DNA of 64,000 bases from NCBI RefSeq assembly GCF_000400365.1, contig NZ_BAOG01000056.1, forward strand, positions 1 to 64,000. Reading direction: 5' to 3'. Positions 31,636 through 40,909 of the stretch are shown one piece after another; position 1 is the stretch's first letter; every line of letters starts with the position of its first letter. Source of the DNA: Vibrio jasicida CAIM 1864 = LMG 25398 (GTDB taxonomy: Bacteria; Pseudomonadota; Gammaproteobacteria; Enterobacterales; Vibrionaceae). The notes below the pieces were generated by a model. It saw only the letters and a list, made by a program, of their open reading frames with translations. It was not told where the DNA came from and searched no databases. Made by a program: the position numbers and the translations under genes.

Positions 31636-32035
31636 ACTATCTCTTCTACTGTTTGTGAGTTTGACTCACAGAGTCATCAGCCAACTCAACCCCGATTGTT
31701 TTCAAGATATTACGTCGAGAATATCCTAAAGTGACTTCGGTACACTTATTAGGCTGCAATCATAAGCACATTGAACTTGAATTAAAAGCACTGTTCAATT
31801 AAATAAAGCCGACCAAATTCAAGCAATTCTTCATAAAATATGACGAAATCAAAGGAAGGTGTTTAAATTCAACTCCAGATAAGCGGTATCAAATACAACA
31901 CGCGATCGAGCAACAATTAAACACAATTTCGTTACTAACCTTTAATTTATTTGTTGTTTATCTTCCATTTTTGGCTGTGAAAGGTCAAAATTAGCGGTTA
32001 CTCATTTCACTTATTTTTATTACTTAGGAATCATC
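31636..32035. other. Divergent intergenic region mlaF/yrbG
   Basis: 400 bp with no supportable gene. Visible: a perfect 7-bp inverted repeat TGTGAGT-TTG-ACTCACA (31654-31670) in the mlaF leader, and a 6-bp dyad GATATT/AATATC (31706-31725). AGGA sits 6 bases before the yrbG ATG. The remainder is AT-rich and must hold the two promoters, but no -35/-10 pair is convincing enough to call. Confidence 0.5.
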
Positions 32036-33001
32036 ATGCTCGAAGCCGTAGCGTTGCTTATCGTCGGTCTTGTTATACTTGTATGGAGTGCAGATAAACT
32101 TGTTTTTGGCTCTGCAGCTCTGGCCCGCAACGTCGGTATTTCACCTTTAGTGATCGGCATGACCATTTTGGCGATGGGTTCTTCTGCGCCAGAAATGATG
32201 GTTTCTGCAACCGCAGCATGGGACGGTAAAACCGACACAGCTGTCGGTAACGTTCTTGGCTCGAACATCGCCAACATCGCTTTAATTCTTGGTATCACCG
32301 CCATCATCAAACCACTTTCCATCAGCTCTGCTGTGGTTCGTCGAGAATTGCCATTGATGATAGCAGTAACCGTACTGGCTGGTATTTTACTTTGGGATAA
32401 CCACCTAGGTTTCTACGAAGGCGTATTGCTGTTTGTACTCTTTGCTGCGTTCCTATTTGCCATGTTGCAAATCAGCCGCAAAGAACAAAAAGCGGGTGAT
32501 GCTTTTGTCGATGAACAAGAATCAGAAGTCCCTGAAGGTGTAAGTAATCCAAAAGCCGTTATGTGGGTTGTGATCGGTCTGATACTTCTACCTTTGGCAG
32601 CAAGCATGTTAGTCGACAACGCCGTCATCATTGCAAAACACTTTGGTATGAGTGATCTCGTTATCGGCCTTACTATCATTGCTATCGGCACTAGCCTACC
32701 GGAGCTTGCTGCATCTCTAGCAGGCGTTCTAAAGGGCGAAGACGATATGGCTGTGGGTAACATCATCGGTTCAAACGTTTTCAACATTTTGGCGGTAATG
32801 GGCCTACCGGGCATCATCAATCCTTCAATGCTAAGTGAATTTGCGATGGGTCGTGACTTTTGGGTTATGCTCGGCGTATCGCTACTGCTTGTGGCAATGT
32901 GTCTTGGTAAATCTCGCAGTATCAACCGTTTAGAAGGTTCAATCCTGTTTGTGTGTTTCTTAGGCTACCAAGTGTACCTATTCGCAAACATGGCCGCTTA
33001 A
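32036..33001 (+). CDS. yrbG: Calcium/sodium antiporter (CaCA family) YrbG
   Basis: A 321-residue inner-membrane antiporter with two homologous halves. The alpha-repeats are GSSAPEMMVSATAAW..AVGNVLGSNIANI (about 46-85) and GTSLPELAASLAGVL..AVGNIIGSNVFNI (about 222-255); both acidic Glu residues needed for ion binding are present. It starts the yrbG-kdsD-lptCAB-rpoN cluster. The physiological ion in gamma-proteobacteria is not settled. Confidence 0.92.
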   Translation: MLEAVALLIVGLVILVWSADKLVFGSAALARNVGISPLVIGMTILAMGSSAPEMMVSATAAWDGKTDTAVGNVLGSNIANIALILGITAIIKPLSISSAVVRRELPLMIAVTVLAGILLWDNHLGFYEGVLLFVLFAAFLFAMLQISRKEQKAGDAFVDEQESEVPEGVSNPKAVMWVVIGLILLPLAASMLVDNAVIIAKHFGMSDLVIGLTIIAIGTSLPELAASLAGVLKGEDDMAVGNIIGSNVFNILAVMGLPGIINPSMLSEFAMGRDFWVMLGVSLLLVAMCLGKSRSINRLEGSILFVCFLGYQVYLFANMAA

Positions 33002-33036
33002 TAACATAATAAGTAAAGACAAATTGGAGCTCTGAT

Positions 33037-34008
33037 ATGTCCACTCAATTTGATTTTCGTGCTGCTGCTAAACAAGTTCTTGATATTGAAGTGGCCGCAC
33101 TTCAACAACTGGACCAGTATTTTGATGCGCAGTTTGAACAAGCTTGCGAATTGATTCTTTCCAATAATGGCAAAGTCGTTGTTATGGGGATGGGCAAATC
33201 AGGTCACATTGGCAACAAGATTGCTGCGACCCTTGCAAGTACAGGCACCTCCGCGTTTTTTGTTCACCCTGGTGAAGCTGCGCATGGTGACCTAGGAATG
33301 ATCAGTGAAGGCGATATCGTCATTGCGATTTCTAACTCTGGTGAGTCTCACGAGATTTTATCTCTATTCCCAGTATTGAAACGTCTGAACATCAAAATTA
33401 TCAGCATGACAGGCAAGCCTGAGTCGAACATGGCCAAATTGTCGGATATGCATTTGCAAATCACCGTTCCGCAAGAAGCCTGCCCACTTGGTCTTGCACC
33501 AACGAGCAGCACAACAGCAACTTTGGTCATGGGCGATGCTCTTGCCGTTGCCCTGCTTCAAGCTCGTGGTTTTTCTGCAGAAGACTTCGCTCTATCACAC
33601 CCTGGTGGTGCGTTGGGAAGAAAATTGCTGCTCAAGCTGTCTGATATTATGCACTTTGGTAATGCACTACCAAAAGTTGCGCCAGATGCATTGATTCGCG
33701 ACGCACTTCTTGAGATTTCAGAGAAAGGCTTAGGGATGACCGCGATTGTCGATGAGCACGATGCTATGCTTGGTATATTCACTGATGGTGACTTGCGTCG
33801 TACTTTGGATAAACGTATTGATATTCACACCACAGCAATCGGTGAAGTGATGACTCAAAACCCAACAACGGCTCATCCAGAAATGTTAGCTGTCGAGGGT
33901 TTGAATCTTATGCAAGATAAAAACATCAATGCTCTGATCTTGTGCGACAACAACAAGATTGTTGGTGCGCTGAATATGCACGATTTGTTGAAAGCGGGTG
34001 TGATGTAA
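33037..34008 (+). CDS. kdsD: Arabinose-5-phosphate isomerase KdsD
   Basis: A 323-residue isomerase that converts ribulose-5-phosphate to arabinose-5-phosphate for Kdo synthesis. SIS domain (about 35-170: GMGKSGHIGNKIAATLASTG, SNSGESHEIL) followed by two CBS domains (about 205-323). GGAG lies 7 bases before ATG. The usual next gene, kdsC (Kdo-8-phosphate phosphatase), is absent; lptC follows after 90 bp. Confidence 0.93.
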   Translation: MSTQFDFRAAAKQVLDIEVAALQQLDQYFDAQFEQACELILSNNGKVVVMGMGKSGHIGNKIAATLASTGTSAFFVHPGEAAHGDLGMISEGDIVIAISNSGESHEILSLFPVLKRLNIKIISMTGKPESNMAKLSDMHLQITVPQEACPLGLAPTSSTTATLVMGDALAVALLQARGFSAEDFALSHPGGALGRKLLLKLSDIMHFGNALPKVAPDALIRDALLEISEKGLGMTAIVDEHDAMLGIFTDGDLRRTLDKRIDIHTTAIGEVMTQNPTTAHPEMLAVEGLNLMQDKNINALILCDNNKIVGALNMHDLLKAGVM

Positions 34009-34098
34009 TCCATCCATCAACAAATGTTTACACAATTTGATTAACAGATTAAGGCAATGGTCAGGGAAGTACTGAGCTAAGATAAAGGCCTTTATTTT

Positions 34099-34662
34099 AT
34101 GAGTTTTACTCGCCTTATTTATTTGCTCCTGATCTTCGTTGTCGCATGGTGTGGTTATTATTTGCTGACACCAAAAGGCGATGAAGATATACAGGTTGCA
34201 CCTAATTTAGAACTGCCTATGTTCAGTGGTACTGGACTAGAAAATATCACTTATGGTGAAAATGGTGTCCGCAGTTACATCATTCGCTCTAACAGCTTGG
34301 ATCATTACGCCAAGAGTGGAGATACGATTTTTAATAGCCCAACACTGATGGTTTACCGTGAAGGTAGCGTTGTTGAGTGGAAGGTCACTGCAACAAGAGC
34401 AGTACTTGATGAAGACCAGATCCTGACGTTATACGACAAAGTTCTCATGCAAAACTTATTGCCTGACGCAAGCTTTGACACCATGGCAACAGACAAGCTG
34501 GTCATCAACTTAAGCAATCGTGATTTTAAAGCCGATCAACAAGTAATGTTGGTTGGACCACAATTTGAAACTACCGGAGGCGCAATGCAAGGCAACTTAA
34601 AAGCCCACACTGCGACTCTGACAGATGAAGTTCAAGGTCGATATGAAACCGTTACACCTTAG
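34099..34662 (+). CDS. lptC: LPS export protein LptC
   Basis: A 187-residue bitopic protein: N-terminal membrane anchor (about 5-24), then a periplasmic beta-jellyroll. It links LptBFG to the LptA bridge. AAAGG stands about 9 bases before the ATG. It overlaps lptA by 20 bp. Confidence 0.92.
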   Translation: MSFTRLIYLLLIFVVAWCGYYLLTPKGDEDIQVAPNLELPMFSGTGLENITYGENGVRSYIIRSNSLDHYAKSGDTIFNSPTLMVYREGSVVEWKVTATRAVLDEDQILTLYDKVLMQNLLPDASFDTMATDKLVINLSNRDFKADQQVMLVGPQFETTGGAMQGNLKAHTATLTDEVQGRYETVTP

Positions 34663-35137
34663 CCTATTGGCATTGGTATTAGCAGCGCCACAAGCGTTGG
34701 CACTTAAGTCGGATACGCAACAGCCGGTTTACATTAATTCAGACACCCAGCAGGTGGACATGAAGAGTAACCAGGTGACCTTTAAAGGTGATGTATCTCT
34801 TAAGCAAGGTAGCATCAATATCGATGCTGACAGAATTGTTGTAACTCGTGACCCGAAAACGGAAGCGATCAAACAAATTCAAGCATTTGGTAAACCTGCC
34901 ACTTTCTCTCAATTAATGGACGATGGTAAAACACTCAGTGGTCAAGCTACTGAATTGGATTACCGTATTTCTACTGACGAATTGACCATGAAAGGCCAAG
35001 CACAGCTAGCCCAAGACGGTAACACCATCAAGGGCTCATCAATTCGCTACCAAATTGGTCAACAGAAGCTTGTTGCTGACAGCTCGAAGAATGAGCGCGT
35101 TACCACCATCCTGCAACCGAACCAAATCGAGAACTAA
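34643..35137 (+). CDS. lptA: LPS transport periplasmic protein LptA
   Basis: A 164-residue secreted protein with a signal peptide (cleavage after about residue 21, ALA) and an OstA-type jellyroll (PVYINSDTQQVDMKSNQVTFKG...). It polymerises to bridge inner and outer membranes. The start at 34643, inside the end of lptC, is chosen because AAGG lies 5 bases before it and it gives a proper signal peptide; a start six codons upstream lacks both. Confidence 0.93.
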   Translation: MKPLHLSLLALVLAAPQALALKSDTQQPVYINSDTQQVDMKSNQVTFKGDVSLKQGSINIDADRIVVTRDPKTEAIKQIQAFGKPATFSQLMDDGKTLSGQATELDYRISTDELTMKGQAQLAQDGNTIKGSSIRYQIGQQKLVADSSKNERVTTILQPNQIEN

Positions 35138-35138
35138 T

Positions 35139-35864
35139 ATGGCAGTACTGAGCGCAAAGAATCTTGCTAAAAGCTACAAGAAACGCAAGGTCGTTACGGA
35201 CGTGAGCCTCGAAGTCGAGTCTGGTCAAATTGTGGGACTGTTGGGTCCAAACGGCGCAGGTAAAACCACATCGTTTTACATGATTGTCGGCTTGGTACCT
35301 CGTGATGAAGGCATCATCACTATCGACGATCAAGACATCAGTATCCTACCGATGCACAGTCGCTCGCGCCTAGGTATCGGCTACTTGCCACAAGAAGCTT
35401 CCATATTCCGTAAGTTATCGGTTGAAGACAACATCATGGCCGTCCTAGAAACTCGCCAAGAGTTAACTCGAGAAGAGCGCCAAGATAAGCTTGAAGATTT
35501 ATTGGAAGAATTCCACATACAGCACATACGCACCAGTGCGGGTATGGCACTATCAGGTGGTGAACGCCGCCGTGTAGAAATCGCTCGTGCATTGGCAGCA
35601 AACCCTCAGTTCATTTTGTTGGATGAACCGTTCGCGGGTGTTGACCCAATTTCGGTTAACGACATCAAAAAAATCATTGAACACTTGCGCGATCGTGGTC
35701 TTGGTGTGTTAATCACTGACCATAACGTTCGTGAAACCTTGGACGTTTGTGAAAAAGCCTATATCGTAAGTCAAGGACACCTTATTGCTTCAGGAACTCC
35801 GGATGAGGTTCTCAACAACGAGCAGGTGAAACAAGTTTATCTCGGTGAACAATTCCGTCTATGA
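35139..35864 (+). CDS. lptB: LPS export ABC transporter ATP-binding protein LptB
   Basis: A 241-residue ABC ATPase identical in length to E. coli LptB. Walker A GPNGAGKT (36-43), signature LSGGERRRVEIARAL, Walker B ILLDEPFAG, switch His in ITDHN. It powers LptFG. The ATG is one base after the lptA stop. Longer in-frame starts inside lptA are rejected. Confidence 0.96.
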   Translation: MAVLSAKNLAKSYKKRKVVTDVSLEVESGQIVGLLGPNGAGKTTSFYMIVGLVPRDEGIITIDDQDISILPMHSRSRLGIGYLPQEASIFRKLSVEDNIMAVLETRQELTREERQDKLEDLLEEFHIQHIRTSAGMALSGGERRRVEIARALAANPQFILLDEPFAGVDPISVNDIKKIIEHLRDRGLGVLITDHNVRETLDVCEKAYIVSQGHLIASGTPDEVLNNEQVKQVYLGEQFRL

Positions 35865-35914
35865 TTACATTAGGAACGGTAAGATTCTGAGCATTACAAG
35901 GTAAGTAACACTGA

Positions 35915-37381
35915 ATGAAACCTTCATTACAACTCAAGCTAGGTCAACAGTTAGCCATGACGCCGCAGCTACAACAAGCGATTCGTTTGTTGCAATTGTC
36001 GACGCTCGACCTTCAACAGGAAATCCAAGAAGCCTTGGACTCCAACCCTTTATTGGAAGTTGAAGAAGGCCAAGAAGAACCTCAAGCAAATGGTGAAGAC
36101 AAATCAGCACTCGATGCTGCAGACAACAGTGCCAATGAAACTGCCGAGATTGATGTTCCTGATAGCTCAGACGTGATTGAAAAATCTGAAATCAGCTCTG
36201 AGCTAGAAATCGACACCACTTGGGACGATGTTTACAGCGCGAACACTGGCAGCACAGGCTTAGCGCTTGATGACGATATGCCGGTCTATCAAGGTGAAAC
36301 CACTGAATCGCTGCACGATTACCTGATGTGGCAGTTAGACTTAACGCCATTTAGCGAAACCGACCGCACCATCGCGTTAGCCATCATTGATGCGGTTGAC
36401 GACTACGGTTACCTCACGCTCTCTCCAGAAGAAATTCATGAAAGCTTCGACAACGAAGATGTTGAACTTGATGAAATCGAAGCCGTTCGCAAACGCATTC
36501 AACAATTTGACCCCCTTGGCGTTGCCTCTCGCAACCTTCAAGAATGTCTATTACTGCAATTAGTGACCTTCCCAGAAGATACACCGTGGCTCGCTGAAGC
36601 GAAAATGGTGCTGAGCGATCATATCGATCATCTTGGTAATCGCGATTACAAGCTCGTCATCAAAGAGACCAAACTGAAAGAAGCAGACCTACGTGAAGTG
36701 TTAAAGCTGATTCAGCAATTGGACCCTCGACCTGGCAGCCGTATTACTCCAGATGATACCGAATACGTTATTCCTGACGTTTCCGTTTTTAAAGATCATG
36801 GCAAATGGACGGTTTCCATTAATCCTGACAGCATCCCAAAACTAAAAGTAAATCAACAATATGCGCAACTGGGCAAAGGCAACAGTGCCGATAGCCAGTA
36901 TATTCGCAGCAATTTGCAAGAGGCAAAATGGCTGATTAAGAGCCTAGAAAGCAGAAACGAGACGCTTCTCAAAGTTGCAAGATGTATTGTTGAACATCAA
37001 CAAGATTTCTTCGAGTATGGTGAAGAAGCCATGAAACCAATGGTACTTAACGATGTAGCATTGGCAGTGGACATGCATGAATCCACGATCTCTCGTGTGA
37101 CTACACAGAAGTTCATGCACACACCACGTGGCATTTTTGAATTGAAGTACTTCTTCTCTAGTCATGTCAGTACAGACAATGGCGGAGAATGTTCGTCCAC
37201 AGCAATTCGCGCGCTCATCAAAAAGTTGGTCGCAGCGGAAAATACCGCTAAACCATTGAGTGACAGCAAGATTGCTGCTCTTCTGGCTGACCAAGGGATT
37301 CAAGTCGCAAGACGTACGATCGCGAAGTATCGTGAATCCTTGGGTATCGCCCCTTCAAGTCAGCGTAAACGCCTACTTTAA
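35915..37381 (+). CDS. rpoN: RNA polymerase sigma-54 factor
   Basis: A 488-residue sigma-54. Region I is Gln/Leu-rich (LGQQLAMTPQLQQAIRLLQL, activator-responsive), region II is acidic (about 50-110), and region III carries core-binding, the -12 HTH and the RpoN box ARRTIAKYR (465-473). In vibrios it controls flagella, nitrogen use and quorum-sensing small RNAs. It is linked downstream to hpf-ptsN-rapZ-npr as in E. coli. Confidence 0.97.
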   Translation: MKPSLQLKLGQQLAMTPQLQQAIRLLQLSTLDLQQEIQEALDSNPLLEVEEGQEEPQANGEDKSALDAADNSANETAEIDVPDSSDVIEKSEISSELEIDTTWDDVYSANTGSTGLALDDDMPVYQGETTESLHDYLMWQLDLTPFSETDRTIALAIIDAVDDYGYLTLSPEEIHESFDNEDVELDEIEAVRKRIQQFDPLGVASRNLQECLLLQLVTFPEDTPWLAEAKMVLSDHIDHLGNRDYKLVIKETKLKEADLREVLKLIQQLDPRPGSRITPDDTEYVIPDVSVFKDHGKWTVSINPDSIPKLKVNQQYAQLGKGNSADSQYIRSNLQEAKWLIKSLESRNETLLKVARCIVEHQQDFFEYGEEAMKPMVLNDVALAVDMHESTISRVTTQKFMHTPRGIFELKYFFSSHVSTDNGGECSSTAIRALIKKLVAAENTAKPLSDSKIAALLADQGIQVARRTIAKYRESLGIAPSSQRKRLL

Positions 37382-37405
37382 GGCACCAACTGAAAAGGAA
37401 AGTCT

Positions 37406-37693
37406 ATGCAAATCAATATTCAAGGCCATCACGTTGATCTTACCGATTCAATGCAAGACTATGTTCAATCAAAGTTTCAGAAGCTCGATAGATTCTTCGA
37501 CCATATAAACCAAATACAAGTTGTACTAAAAGTTGAAAAACTTAACCAAATCGCGGAAGCTACGCTTCACATAAATCAGGGCGAAATCCACGCGTCATCG
37601 AATGACGAAAGTATGTATGCAGCAATTGATTCGCTGGTGGATAAATTAGTTCGTCAACTTAACAAGCACAAAGAAAAACTAAACAGTCATTAA
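37406..37693 (+). CDS. hpf: Ribosome hibernation promoting factor
   Basis: A 95-residue short-type HPF (beta-alpha-beta-beta-beta-alpha), starting MQINIQGHHVDLT. Short HPF acts with RMF to form 100S ribosomes. GGAAAG precedes the ATG. It lies between rpoN and ptsN, 2 bp from the latter. Confidence 0.93.
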   Translation: MQINIQGHHVDLTDSMQDYVQSKFQKLDRFFDHINQIQVVLKVEKLNQIAEATLHINQGEIHASSNDESMYAAIDSLVDKLVRQLNKHKEKLNSH

Positions 37694-37695
37694 TC

Positions 37696-38142
37696 ATGCA
37701 ATTGAGCGAGATACTGTCACTGGACTGCACCAAAAGTGCAGTCCATTGTACAAGTAAGAAACGAGCCCTAGAGATGATCAGCCAAATTGTTGCTGAAAAC
37801 ACGGGCCAAGATTCAACCGAACTGTTTGAGTGTATGCTCAGCAGAGAAAAGATGGGTAGTACGGGTATCGGCAACGGTATTGCTATCCCTCACGCAAGAA
37901 TGTCATCCAGCGATAAAGCCATTGCCGTATTACTTCAATGTGATGAAGCGATTGAGTTTGATGCGATCGACAACCGACCTGTAGACCTTCTCTTTGCGCT
38001 TCTGGTTCCAGAAGAACAGTGCAAAGAACACCTCAAAACACTATCCTCTATGGCTGAACGCTTGAGCGACAAGCAAGTGTTAAAAATGCTGCGCAAAGCT
38101 CAGAGCGATGAAGAACTCTACGACATTATGATTCATCAGTAA
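37696..38142 (+). CDS. ptsN: Nitrogen PTS enzyme IIA
   Basis: A 148-residue IIA-Ntr. The phosphorylated His is H66 in GNGIAIPHAR. It receives phosphate from NPr and regulates potassium transport and other functions by protein contact. It is part of the conserved rpoN-linked cluster. Confidence 0.95.
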   Translation: MQLSEILSLDCTKSAVHCTSKKRALEMISQIVAENTGQDSTELFECMLSREKMGSTGIGNGIAIPHARMSSSDKAIAVLLQCDEAIEFDAIDNRPVDLLFALLVPEEQCKEHLKTLSSMAERLSDKQVLKMLRKAQSDEELYDIMIHQ

Positions 38143-38156
38143 TCGAGGCGATCACC

Positions 38157-39020
38157 ATGCGATTAATTGTTGTTAGCGGGCACTCCGGTGCCGGGAAGAG
38201 TGTTGCCCTGCGCGTACTTGAGGACTTAGGGTATTACTGCGTAGACAACCTACCAGTTAACTTGCTTGATGCGTTTGTAAAGTCGGTATCCGACAGTAAA
38301 CAGAACGTTGCCGTAAGTATCGATATTCGAAATATCCCAAAGAAACTCAAAGAGCTGAACACCACTCTCGAAAAACTCAAAACTGAGTTAGACGTAACGG
38401 TGCTGTTCTTAGATGCGAACAAAGAGACCTTACTCAAACGCTACAGCGAAACCAGGCGGATCCATCCGCTGTCGCTTGGCGCTCAATCCTTATCTCTTGA
38501 TCAAGCCATTGAGTTAGAACACGAGATACTGATGCCCTTAAAAGCACACGCGGACTTAGTGCTCAACAGCAGTGGTCAATCCCTGCATGACTTGAGCGAA
38601 ACCGTACGTATGCGCGTTGAAGGGCGAGATCGAAAAGATCTGGTGATGGTATTCGAATCCTTCGGTTTCAAATATGGACTACCCTCTGATGCCGATTACG
38701 TGTTTGATGTGCGCTTCTTGCCAAACCCGCATTGGGAACCAGCATTGCGCCCTCTTACAGGTCTAGATGCCCCGATTGGAGCCTTCCTAGAGCAACATCA
38801 ATCTGTACTCGATCTTAAGTATCAAATTGAAAGTTTTATCGAGACTTGGCTGCCTCTGCTAGAAAAAAACAATCGCAGTTACTTAACTGTCGCGATTGGT
38901 TGTACTGGTGGTAAACATCGCTCAGTGTATCTCACGCAAAAAATTGGTGAGTTCTTCGCTGACAAAGGCCATCAGGTACAAATTCGCCACACTTCATTGG
39001 AAAAAAACGTTAAGGAATAA
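38157..39020 (+). CDS. rapZ: RNase adapter protein RapZ
   Basis: A 287-residue protein with Walker A GHSGAGKS (8-15) and the C-terminal RNA-binding part containing GCTGGKHRSVYL. In E. coli it delivers GlmZ small RNA to RNase E and so controls glucosamine-6-phosphate synthase. Length is close to E. coli (284). It is 2 bp before npr. Confidence 0.95.
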   Translation: MRLIVVSGHSGAGKSVALRVLEDLGYYCVDNLPVNLLDAFVKSVSDSKQNVAVSIDIRNIPKKLKELNTTLEKLKTELDVTVLFLDANKETLLKRYSETRRIHPLSLGAQSLSLDQAIELEHEILMPLKAHADLVLNSSGQSLHDLSETVRMRVEGRDRKDLVMVFESFGFKYGLPSDADYVFDVRFLPNPHWEPALRPLTGLDAPIGAFLEQHQSVLDLKYQIESFIETWLPLLEKNNRSYLTVAIGCTGGKHRSVYLTQKIGEFFADKGHQVQIRHTSLEKNVKE

Positions 39021-39022
39021 GG

Positions 39023-39298
39023 GTGGAATTAAGTCGTAAGGTATTGATCCAAAACCGCTTAGGGCTTCACGCTCGCGCTGCGGTAAAACTGGTCGAACTG
39101 GCACAAAGCTACGATGCGATCATTACGATCGACAACGAAGAAGATAAAACCGCGACCGCTGATAGCGTTATGGGGCTATTAATGCTTGAGTCCGCCCAAG
39201 GGCAATACGTGACGATCCACGCCACTGGCGATCAATCAGAGCAAGCCCTTGATGCGGTTTGTCATTTGATTGAAGATAAGTTTGATGAAGGCGAGTGA
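39023..39298 (+). CDS. npr: Phosphocarrier protein NPr
   Basis: A 91-residue HPr-like protein of the nitrogen PTS. Active His16 in NRLGLHARAA; Ser48 is the counterpart of the HPr regulatory serine. The start is GTG with AAGG upstream. The stop codon lies inside the terminator stem, so the operon ends here. Confidence 0.93.
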   Translation: MELSRKVLIQNRLGLHARAAVKLVELAQSYDAIITIDNEEDKTATADSVMGLLMLESAQGQYVTIHATGDQSEQALDAVCHLIEDKFDEGE

Positions 39299-39313
39299 TT
39301 CACTCGCTTTTTT
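39291..39313 (+). terminator. Terminator of the rpoN-npr operon
   Basis: GCGAGTG (39291-39297) pairs with CACTCGC (39301-39307), followed by six T. It overlaps the npr stop codon. Confidence 0.88.
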
Positions 39314-39464
39314 ATTTTTAACACCCAAATATTCCACATCGCTTCCCCTTCCTACTTAAATTCCGATAAATAATTTTGTCGACTTTCATAAGTTGTTATT
39401 AAAAGGTGCCTAGAATTAAGTTATTATTCAAAGCATTGTAAATATCAGGAATTAGGGGGAATGA

Positions 39465-40820
39465 ATGGCAGAGCAAATAGAATTCGACCAAGCTCACCAA
39501 GCCCTCCAAGAAGTCACAGAAGCGCTGGAAAACGGCCGCTTTGTCCATGTTCGTCGCCAATTGCAGGACATGGAACCTGAGGATATCGCCCACCTTTTAG
39601 AAGCCTCTCCACGTAAAAGTCGTGAAGTACTCTGGCAACTGACTGACCCAGAAGACTACGGTGAGATTCTTGACGAGCTAAACGAAGACGTCAAAGACAG
39701 TCTCGTGTCCAAAATGGCCCCAGAAGCGCTTGCAGAAGCGACGGAAGGCATGGACACTGATGATGTGGCTTACGTACTGCGTAGCTTGCCTGACGACGTC
39801 TCACGTGAAGTTCTATCCCAGATGGACACCGCTGACCGTCAACGAGTCGAAACGGCGCTATCCTACCCTGAGGATACCGCTGGCGGATTGATGAACACCG
39901 ACGTAATCACCATTCGTGGTGATGTGGATGTGGACGTTGTCCTGCGCTACTTACGCATGAAAGGCGAACTACCAGAAGCAACCGATGCGTTATACGTCAT
40001 TGATGATGATAGTAAGCTGATTGGTGAACTGCCGATTACCACACTGATTACCACTCAACCTGATGTCAAAGTCAGTGCTGTGATGGAAGATGCCGACGAT
40101 GCAATTACCGTAGATACCAGTGACTCTGATGTTGCTAGTCTATTTGAACGTCGTAACTGGGTATCAGCACCTGTGGTTGATGAAAACCAACATCTGGTTG
40201 GTCGTATCACCATCGATGACGTGGTCGATGTTATCCGTGAAGATGCCGAACACTCAATGATGAGTATGGCGGGTATGGATGACGATGAAGATACCTTCGC
40301 ACCTGTCGTAAAATCCGCTCGTAAGCGCAGTATTTGGCTCGGTGCCAACGTACTTGCAGCGCTAGCGGCGGCCTCAGTATCCAACATGTTTGAAGCAACA
40401 CTAGAGCAAATGGCGGCTATCGCCGTCTTGATGACCATTGTTCCATCGATGGGTGGCGTTGCGGGTAACCAAACGGTCGCTCTGGTGATCCGCGGTTTAG
40501 CACTTGGTCATATTGGTGATTCAAACAAACGAGAACTATTGCTGAAAGAAGCCGCTATCGGCTTACTTAACGGCATCATGTGGGCACTGATCATCGGCGG
40601 TATCGTGGTTGCTTGGAAAGGAAACTGGATGCTTGGCGGTATCATCTCTGCGGCCATGTTGACCAACCTTTTTGTAGCAGGTGTTGCCGGCGTAACCATC
40701 CCTATTCTACTCAAGAAAATGAACATCGACCCAGCCTTGGCTGGCGGTATGGCACTGACTACGGTCACTGACGTGATTGGTTTGTCAGTCTTCTTAGGCC
40801 TCGCGACCCTGCTGATTTAA
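39465..40820 (+). CDS. mgtE: Magnesium transporter MgtE
   Basis: A 451-residue MgtE: superhelical N-domain (about 20-135), two CBS domains (about 140-265) that gate the pore by sensing Mg2+, then five membrane helices (about 285-450) with the pore motif MGGVAGNQT. Terminal GGMALTTVTDVIG is conserved. A GGGGGA Shine-Dalgarno is visible. It is monocistronic. Confidence 0.94.
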   Translation: MAEQIEFDQAHQALQEVTEALENGRFVHVRRQLQDMEPEDIAHLLEASPRKSREVLWQLTDPEDYGEILDELNEDVKDSLVSKMAPEALAEATEGMDTDDVAYVLRSLPDDVSREVLSQMDTADRQRVETALSYPEDTAGGLMNTDVITIRGDVDVDVVLRYLRMKGELPEATDALYVIDDDSKLIGELPITTLITTQPDVKVSAVMEDADDAITVDTSDSDVASLFERRNWVSAPVVDENQHLVGRITIDDVVDVIREDAEHSMMSMAGMDDDEDTFAPVVKSARKRSIWLGANVLAALAAASVSNMFEATLEQMAAIAVLMTIVPSMGGVAGNQTVALVIRGLALGHIGDSNKRELLLKEAAIGLLNGIMWALIIGGIVVAWKGNWMLGGIISAAMLTNLFVAGVAGVTIPILLKKMNIDPALAGGMALTTVTDVIGLSVFLGLATLLI

Positions 40821-40850
40821 TCTCATGTCATAAACTGCCATGAACAAGCA

Positions 40851-40884
40851 ATAAAAAAGCCTGATGAGTACATCAGGCTTTTTT
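40851..40884. terminator. Bidirectional terminator mgtE/pmbA
   Basis: AGCCTGATG (40858-40866), loop AGTA, CATCAGGCT (40871-40879), with A run before and T run after. Confidence 0.9.
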
Positions 40885-40909
40885 GCATCTAGCGGTTAGC
40901 GGGGTGATA

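Noticed and set aside
34050..34080. Short VREVLS-stop frame as a kdsC remnant
   Set aside because: Only about four residues match the KdsC tail and an in-frame stop lies just upstream; it is mentioned in the finding but not annotated as a pseudogene.
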